Shown here piece by piece: positions 57,127-64,000 of a stretch of DNA of 64,000 bases. Source of the stretch: Axinella damicornis (Eukaryota; Porifera; Demospongiae; Axinellida; Axinellidae); contig OZ007518.1 of the NCBI GenBank assembly GCA_963931865.1, positions 9,166,361 through 9,230,360 on the forward strand. Reading direction: 5' to 3'. A model generated the notes under the pieces. It worked only from the letters and a program-made list of their open reading frames with translations. It had not been told where the DNA came from and did no database searches. The translations under genes were made by a program, and so were the position numbers. Numbering within the stretch: the stretch's first letter is position 1; every line of letters begins with the position of its first letter.

Positions 57127-58495
57127 ATGTATGTGTGTGTGTGATGTGTGTGTGTGTGTGTGTGTGGTGTGTGTGTGGGTGGGTGTATGGTGTGTGTGTG
57201 GTGTGTGGTGTGTATGTGTGTATGTGTGTGTGTGGTGTGAGTTTGAATATAAACAAACCAAATTATTGAGGACCAAACTACATGTACATGTATCTGGATA
57301 CTGAGGAGTATTACTAAACTGTCTGTCAACGCACTCACCTGTGAAAATTTATCCTCCAGTTCTTTCTCAGTCGTGGCAAACAGCAGGTTGCTCATGAACA
57401 CAGTCCTATATACCCTCCATTGAGCCCTCCGCTCCTCCCTCCCTTCCTCTCTCATCCTTCGTTTCTCCAGCAGTTGTGGTTATCATTGCCTTGGCTTCAG
57501 ACGTCTCTCCCCTTGCAGCTTTAACAGGTTGTGTTTCCATGGCAACTGTAGGCTCTGTATCATGTGACTTGTGGTCATTCACTGTGTACAAAAGATCGCA
57601 TAGAATGTTGATTTGATGTATAATCTTGCCCACTTAGGATACTACATGTATACTTGTATATTCAATATCTCCTCTACCATTATTTCAAATCATGTGATGA
57701 ACGAAGGGCGCATCGACCCTCAATCATGTTGCATTGCGTTGGTTGGTGACCTCATCTCTCGTGCTCTCTCACCTCGCTTCCTTTTAGCAGGTGTTTCTCT
57801 GTCTTCGTCGCTGTCATCAAAGAACATGTGAGTGGTGGCAGGCCTCTTCCTCCCCCTCCCCTCCTCCCCCTCCCCCTCCACTTCCTCCTCCACCTCTCCC
57901 CCCTCCCCCCTGCCGAGGGTTTCCTCCGTGGTCCTGCTTGGTGTCAGCCTTCCTCTTTGCCTTCTCCGATTTCTTGCGCTGCTTCATCTCCTCTCTTTGC
58001 TGAACTTCTTTCTCAGCTGCCTGAGAAGGGAGGGAAGAGGAGGGAGTTGGAGGGAGTGGGGGGAGGGGGAGGGCGCAAGGGAGGAAGGAGGGGAAGGGGA
58101 GGAGGGAGAAGGGCAGAAAGGAGAGCAGAAAGGAGGGAGGAGAGGCCAAAAGGGGGAGGGAAGGCAAACTGAAGGGTCATGCAATTTTCAAAGCGCATGA
58201 CCATCAGTGATACTGACCAATGACAGGCACACACTATACTTTGGCACATCCCCCCACACCCACACACGAACACCCAACTCCTCACCTTCTCCCTCCTCCC
58301 CTTCACCCTCCTCAGCTGTGCTGCACACCTCTCCATGGCTCCCTCGTAGGTCTCCAGACTCCCCACCTCCCTCTCAAACTCCAGCAATGCCCGACACACT
58401 CCCTCGGGATCATCGCTAGCCGAGTTCACGGCACGCTGGAGGATCTTTCGACAGGCCTCAATATCTCCACAATATCTGAGGCAGTGTGTGAGGTG

Positions 58496-58760
58496 GTAGT
58501 GTGATGGTGTGATGGTGTGATGGTGTGATGGTGCGATGGTGTGATGGTGTGTGGGTGAGTGTGAAATCGAAAGTGGTCCAAGGTTCCAAGACACGCCCCC
58601 ATGTTTGCTCACAGGGTTTTTCATGCATCTGCAACTTAGTGAAATCCATGGTAATTGTGATGGTGTGTGGGGTGGGTGTGATGGTGTGTGAGGTGATCAG
58701 TGTGATGGTGTGAGGTGAGTGTGATGGTGGTGAGGTGAGAGTGAGATGGTATGTGACTAT
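58496..58760. repeat. GATGGTGTGATGGTGTG-type tandem repeats
   Basis: Irregular short tandem units in the intron after exon 58286-58475 of the SART3-like gene; similar GTGTGATGGTGTG arrays recur at 59555-59715. Confidence 0.85.
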
Positions 58761-58789
58761 GTGGGGTGGTATGATTGGCAGAAACAGCA

Positions 58790-59455
58790 CTCTGGTTCTG
58801 TAGGATGACTGATGTGAGCTACATTGTGCCAGCTTCACGTACGTAATGCTAGGTATCTTGGGTAGGAATGAGATACGAAGCTGGGATTTGCACCATTGTG
58901 ATCAGCTTGAATGGAGCATTCCAATGATGTCAATTTTGATGTAGGTTGAATTTTGACCCAAAATCATGAAAACCCATGGATTAGCCTTTGGTCAAGCACG
59001 ATTTTTGCCAAAAATGTGACCGGCAGTAAAAATCATTTCCAGGACATGGTTTGAAAGCTCTTTTCATGCTGATCACAATGGTACAATCCCCGGCTTCATA
59101 TCTCATCCACATACCTATATACAATGTGACTTTCTGGATACACGGAGTATGATTAGGTCAAATGTATGAGCTATGAATTAAGCTATGTATCTTGGGCTAG
59201 GAATAAGATATGAAGCTGGGATTTGCATCATTGCGATCAGCATGAATGGAGCATTCCGATAATGTCCGTTTTGCAGTTGGTTGAATTTTGAACCAAAATC
59301 ATGAAAAACCATGGATTATAGCCTTTGGTCGAGTGCGATTTTTGGCAAAAATGTGACCAACATTAAAAGTCGATTTTAGGACATCAGTTGAAGGATCTTT
59401 TCATGCTGATCACAATGGTGCAAATCCCAGCTTCATATCTCATTCCTAGCCCAAA
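58790..59455. repeat. Fold-back dispersed repeat, second locus (two tandem copies)
   Basis: The GCTGGGATTTGCACCATTGTG / CACAATGGTGCAAATCCCAGC inverted pair and AAAATCATGAAAA core as at 33690-34335, present twice (58860-59105 and 59195-59455). Confidence 0.8.
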
Positions 59456-60645
59456 GTGCTTAGCTGGCTCCGCATGTCCATATTGTCTAGACATGCATTT
59501 GATGAGCTACATATATGAAGCTGGGTATTGTTGCGAGGGTGTAACAATTAATGTGTGGGGTGAGAGTGTGATGGTGTGTGGGATGAGTGTGATAGTGTGT
59601 GGGGAGAGTGTGATGGTGTGGGGGCTGTGTATAAGGTGTAAGGTGTGACAGTGTGGGGTGAGTGGGACAGTGTGTGAGACTGTGATGGTGTGTGGGGTGA
59701 GGGTGTGACGGTGTGCACTACCTCTCCAGCTGTGCGTACTCCAGCCAGTATTCTGCCTGTTTCCCCGTGTCGTGTCATGATGTCATCCCACAGGAAGCGG
59801 GCTTCCTCCATGTTGTCATAGCAACGGGCTTCGAGGCGGGCCTGGTAGCGTGAAAGGGAGTCGGCCGGGTCACCATCATGACCATAATCTGGAGCAAACC
59901 GGGACAACCTTCAATCACACCCGGGGACAAACTACCTAATGCTCAAACCTCATATCAACGTACAGGCGTCCATGTTGTCTCTGGCTCTCTTGAAGGTCTT
60001 GCGAAGCTCCACCAGGCAGGGCATGTCCACGCCATCTGTCGGGTTGACCCTCCTCCGCAGGTAATCACAGTAGGCCGTCCACAGCTGCAGGAAGTCCTTG
60101 GCATCCGGGAAGCTTCCCTCCACAAACGTGGCTGGGTAAGGACATAGATATGGTACATGTCAATGCAAAGATTGCAGCTACATCAAACCCCACTAGCGAA
60201 ACGACATTAGAAGCCAAAAACGCATATCAGAAAAACGTTCCAAATCTCAATTTTAAAGATGCGTACCATAGGCATCTGTGTTCCGGCCAGAAATTTGTTT
60301 AAGAAGGTTACATAATGGGGTTCTTATATATCCACCTAGTGATTGTCTAGTAAAGTATTTCTAGTGGCTGCTAATAAAGGACTGGAAAAGGGTCATTTTG
60401 CTTTTAGACCAGACTACAGGACATTAGAAGCCGAAATGGCATAGTGCCCTTCGGTAGAGGCCTAGCAAGAACACTGACAGGTGTAACTCAGTGCATGTGT
60501 ATCAGCAGAAACACATTACGAATGCTGACCTTGCAAACCAGTAGGTAAACAGGTAACACTGGTTTGTACCTGCCCATCTTGAAAATGAGGTTGCCTCCAA
60601 CGAATAGCCAGTTCTATAAATTACCTACTTTGTTGTGCTGTTCCC

Positions 60646-60676
<31 letters not shown>

Positions 60677-60893
60677 ACACACAAAATAGTGCCCAAGATG
60701 AAAAGCTAAAGGCAAGAAAGCAGCTACATCACAACCCACTAGTGTACCGACTGTCTCTTCATGTTCAATTCCCAGCCGTTCCTGTGCCCTGACGTACGTA
60801 GCTGGTCCAAAACTCAACCACCCACGGGCAGTTTCTCACCGCCTGCTTGTACCCTGGCAACAGGACCGAGCTCGCCCGGCCAAAGTTCTGGTC

Positions 60894-61921
60894 CTAAAGA
60901 AGCAACGAAACCCACTGCATGAGAGGTAAATCTGTTACATGAGGATGAAAAGTGACGGAATGAAAACTGATTTTGGAATGAGGTTGAAACTTAATCTCAT
61001 ATAAACACAATTTTGAACAAGATCCACCTTTCTTGGCCTGACATTCTTGCTCCATCAAGGATGATGACCTCAAGAAGAACTTTTAGAAAGGAAATCGCGA
61101 TCCAATTGATAGATGTTTTGGTGGGACTGGAACGAGGCTGAACTTGAAACTGGTATAGGAATGAGACCTACCAGGTCATTGGCCTTGGCTCTGTGTACTA
61201 TGTACTATTGACGGGTTAGGCCTGGGAATGAGACTAGCTGAAAGTGACTTGCAGGTAACTGAAAGTGGTCTTAGAATGAGGTTCTATCCAAGTTCTATTT
61301 CTTGTTGGTTGGTAGTTCGGCACTGACTCTCGAGTGAGTTTGGAATACATGGTGAATGCGTTAGCCGTGACTGTGTATGTTTGGTGGTGTGCACTGGCTA
61401 TAGAAAATTTGGTTCCCAACGCTTGGTTGTACGTGTGATTGCAAGGTGCAGGCCCGTAGCGTCTTGGGGGGGGGGGGGGGGGGAGGGGTGTTCTGCATGT
61501 CCATGCAGCCTATGAGGGTTTATGAGACACAGTGGCGTAGCCAAGCCCGGGCCTGGTTAGTCTCGCAGGCCAGCCTCTGTGGCGAGAGGCTGGTCCGCGA
61601 GACTAGGGCCTGGTAGGGCAAGGCCCTACCCACTGTGGCCCTACCTATACAAGGCTAGGCCCGGGCAATCAGAATGGAAACTTACATGTAACTGCAGAGC
61701 ACCCTGCCAGTGTGTGAACGCGAACAGAGAACATCAGAGCAATGAGTCAGAGGACAGCCATGACCAGTAGCAGTGCATGCAAGGCCAAGGTGCATGTCAC
61801 CATCTGGAAGTAGGTACATGTACGCAAATGATGTCTATGGCAGTGATTACCGTACGACCACGCCCACAGCCCCACCCACTCATCCACGCCTCCGCAAAAA
61901 ATTTTTTTAATCGTAGTCGAG
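60894..61921. other. Interval without a supported gene
   Basis: No HAT-repeat exons that would complete the SART3-like gene were found. Contains MITE fragments (61130-61240), a G run (61467-61483) and a palindromic TAGTCTCG element at 61558-61605. Confidence 0.5.
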
Positions 61922-62146
61922 ATGGCGAGAAGGCAGGCTTTCCGAGGCAACCCTGAGTTGCAACAGTTCGTGCTCCCCGAGGCGCGCCCTACAGGGAGAC
62001 AGCTGGGCGTTGGGTCCTACGGTAGCGTGGAGGAACTCCAGGTGAAGGGGTTGGTGTGCGCGGGGAAGCGGATGCACGAGGCGCTCCTGCAGCGAGACAA
62101 CCAGGGCGTGATCAACATCGAGCGCAAGTACCTCGAGGAGTGCCAG
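61922..62146 (+). CDS. Protein kinase, N-terminal exon only
   Basis: A 75-residue open exon, MARRQAFRGNPELQQF at the start, ending at donor CAG|GTGAGT in phase 0. LGVGSYGSVEELQVKGLVCAGKR is split here as the glycine-rich loop (GVGSYGSV) and the VAxK-type lysine (CAGKR) of a eukaryotic protein kinase. NIERKYLEECQ would be the start of helix C with its Glu. The style resembles the large receptor-type or cytosolic tyrosine-kinase-like families of sponges. No further kinase exon is visible in the remaining 1.8 kb, so the gene continues beyond the window or is a fragment. Confidence 0.6.
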
Positions 62147-62929
62147 GTGAGTGTTTCCCCCCGCTCTAAACGTGGTCCCCTTCCGTGCAGACTGTCCACG
62201 GCAGAATAATTGGTCCTCCTGGGACCATCCATGGCTCTGTAAGCAGTCCCCCTTGCCGTATTTGCATGGTCCCCCTAGTTGTTGTCACTAGCCCAGGTCA
62301 ACTATGAACGTATAAGTCTGATCTTTCAGACGTGAATGGATCAAGGTTTTGCAAATTTCCTTAAATATAAAGAGGCCGTTTAGTCTAAGCTAGTAGACTG
62401 CAATGAGGTGTAGTATCATTGCATTTAGATGTGCGTAAATCACACAAGTCATGATACTTGTTCCCACGGGGGCCACAGTTACCAAATTGCCAGACGCAAT
62501 GCCACTTTAGTTGGTTGGTTGTTTCTCCCCTCGGGCAAAAAAGTACTCGGAGTGGCAATTTGGTACTTGCAGGTATTCTAGCCTTTTATGCCATCAAAAC
62601 CGCCTCCCTATCCCCCCCTAGGCCCTCTCGCTACCTCCATAATTTTCAGCTCTGCATCCATGCTGCGCACGGGCGCTGCACCACAGGCGTCCTCTTGGTG
62701 GATGTGGGCGCCCGCAGCCCACTCGCTGCCTGTACCTTCAAGTGATTCGACCCAGCCAAGTATTTTCTGACGTGATATACGCTCAGTGATGAGAGATCTG
62801 CCCCATAACTGCAGAGCTTCTTGGTAGGAGGACGCGGCCTCGGATCGTCAACGCGCTCCATTGCTCGTGTCCATTACTCGTGCACTTCCGTATATCTTAT
62901 TACTTGGACCGCATACCTCCGTATACTAC

Positions 62930-62972
62930 GCACATGTCAAAAATTAAATATACTACGCATATGTCAAAAATT
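62930..62972 (+). repeat. Short tandem duplication upstream of the last gene
   Basis: TACTACGCACATGTCAAAAA and TACTACGCATATGTCAAAAA adjoin each other just before the ATG at 62976. The interval 62147-62929 shows no gene I can support. Confidence 0.8.
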
Positions 62973-62975
62973 AAA

Positions 62976-63825
62976 AATGGCTGAAAGTGGGAGTATCCTA
63001 GTGTCTGTCCTTGAAAGCACCTACACCAAGCTTAGGAAGTTTGGTGTTCCACTACCTGTCTGCATTTGCATGCAAGACAAGGGTCTGCAGCTGGAGAGTG
63101 CTCAGTGGACAGCGAGACAGTCCTGTGGTGGCTTTTCTGTCACTTTCTTTTGGCCAGCTCCAAACCAGGAGACTAAAGCGACTGTCAAGCCATCTGCGAA
63201 GAGGAAAAGGCGGAAGAGAAGAAGACCTAAGCCTGTTGGACCCAAGAAACTGTTCACTGACTCTGTTAATGGACATGCTAGCTCGTCAATCAGCGGTAAG
63301 CAGTCGGTGCGTACTCCATTTATTGCCCATCATCTCAGTGCGAACAGTCAAAAGTCAGCCCACCCTCCTGCTCCTGATTCCAACGTAGATATCAATCAGC
63401 GTGAAGACAGCTCACTGGATCCAACACAGTGTGAGAATCCTGCTGAATATGATCAGTCCCTTGACTCAAGTGTTGCAGTCAGTGAAGCGGAGTCAAGTCA
63501 CCTAGATCTAACAAACTGTGACTCTGTGGCCTATGAAATGAAAGATGGTGTGCCTGGTATGAAGTTTACAGTGGATGGTAGTGATGGCTGGACCCCTGTG
63601 AGGAAGAGGCGATGCCGACCAAAGTCCAAAATGCGTGCTTCATCTGACTCGGAAGGCAGCAGCAGTGACGTTGATGTGTCGTGTTCTAGACTGGTCGAGT
63701 ACAGTGTGCATGATGGTGTTCCTGGTTTGACAGTCTACCGCAGGAATGCAACATGGACTCCTGTTGAGCCAAGTCCTGTGGCTTCAAGACTGAGAACTAA
63801 ATCTAGATTTAAATACCCCAATTGA
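62976..63825 (+). CDS. Uncharacterised basic protein with repeated DGVPG-WTPV motif
   Basis: Intronless frame of 282 residues from MAESGSILVSVLESTY (62976); the frame is open further upstream to 62821, but the downstream ATG gives a normal start. An N-terminal globular part (to about residue 70, with CGGFSVTFFWPAP) leads to a Lys/Arg cluster (AKRKRRKRRRPKP), a Ser-rich linker and two copies of a short motif: YEMKDGVPGMKF ... WTPVRKRR and YSVHDGVPGLTV ... WTPVEPS. I do not recognise the family. A basic, intronless frame like this could be ORF1 of a non-LTR retroelement or a nuclear protein; a reverse transcriptase downstream would decide, but the window ends 175 bp later. Confidence 0.55.
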
Positions 63826-64000
63826 GTGACAAATTTAAATTAGTTACTGGGTACACTTGAGATTAGCCTGACGCTATTTGTGTGTCCATGCTGTAATGCA
63901 GAATTGTTATATGACGTCATGGTTGGTTGTTGGTTCACAGGTCAAGGCAAAAAGGGGGATTGTGTCGGCAAAAAAGTGAACGGTGGCCCCGTGCTTGTTC

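Larger units (their letters stand above)
56070..60893 (-). pseudogene. SART3: SART3-like gene, truncated and frameshifted
   Basis: Exons (minus): 60748..60893, 59964..60131, 59722..59888, 58286..58475, 57773..58020, 57339..57581, about 56880..57088, 56684..56767, 56070..56288. HAT-repeat parts: RNCPWVVEFWTSY, LQLWTAYCDYLRRRV, RYQARLEARCYDNMEEARFLWDDIMTR, CRKILQRAVNSASDDPE. RRM parts: TVFMSNLLF ... EKELEDKF, CGEISEIRLIKTKGR ... GRPMFVSPC; second RRM CGEVKEVRLVRNRGGRSKGF, then VAISNPPKR and a FLPRAMKP tail, as in SART3, the U6 snRNP recycling factor. Intron phases agree, but the frame is interrupted by a 4-bp duplication at about 60792-60800, an extra base in a C run (59763-59766 on plus), in the C-rich 57896-57911, at about 57424-57460, and at 56901-56905. 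The first half of RRM2 is missing, and so is everything N-terminal to the last HAT repeats. It could be a decayed duplicate, or partly sequence error. Confidence 0.7.

Noticed and set aside
57817..58172. Pro/Leu/Ser-rich and Gly/Arg-rich frames on the plus strand
   Set aside because: They are antisense to the acidic linker exon of the SART3-like gene and arise from its purine-rich composition.

Overview
The window looks like nuclear DNA of an early-branching metazoan, most likely a demosponge. The reasons are multi-exon genes with short GT-AG introns, metazoan families (glypican, TUSC2, SART3, death-domain and Roco proteins), sponge-style domain shuffling, and very dense small inverted-repeat elements. 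The species cannot be named from sequence alone. All gene models were built by hand from open frames, splice signals and exact phase matching; none is supported by transcripts.

Layout: 1-6.2 kb is repeat-rich. It holds tandem duplications, two long perfect hairpins and a diverged segmental duplication carrying two copies of a small putative first exon. 6.3-24.0 kb holds one very large plus-strand gene of about 2,300 residues. Its order is an unknown N-terminal domain, death domain, P/Q-rich region, 'SFFNY' module, two Ig-like domains, death domain, long coiled coil, DUSP and UBL modules like those of USP4/11/15, then a ROC GTPase, COR and a final death domain. Every exon junction is in phase. 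A fold-back transposon (7972-9784) with an integrase remnant sits in its first intron, and a tRNA-Thr gene lies antisense in another. 26.3-28.8 kb (minus) is a three-exon TUSC2 homologue, head-to-head with a secreted beta-propeller/SKICH-like protein gene (29.0-about 38.2 kb, plus). Next on the plus strand are a type I membrane protein with LolA-like ectodomain (40.9-45.3 kb) and a glypican (46.2-50.3 kb). 51.2-52.4 kb (minus) is an EF-hand protein made by a near-identical 603-bp in-frame duplication. 53.7-54.5 kb is the C-terminal half of a subtilisin-type protease. 56.1-60.9 kb (minus) is a decayed SART3-like gene with an absent N-terminus and several frameshifts. 61.9 kb begins a protein kinase, of which only the first exon is visible, and 63.0-63.8 kb is an uncharacterised basic protein.

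The most unusual item is the Ig/death/DUSP-UBL/Roco protein. It has the parts of an intracellular signalling scaffold (death-fold adaptors, a Ras-like switch, ubiquitin-protease accessory modules without a protease), and I know no described protein with this order. A second theme is DNA structure: more than fifteen palindromic elements share one 17-bp terminus but have unrelated, internally self-complementary bodies, and three genes carry tandem duplications that copy an exon end together with its splice donor.
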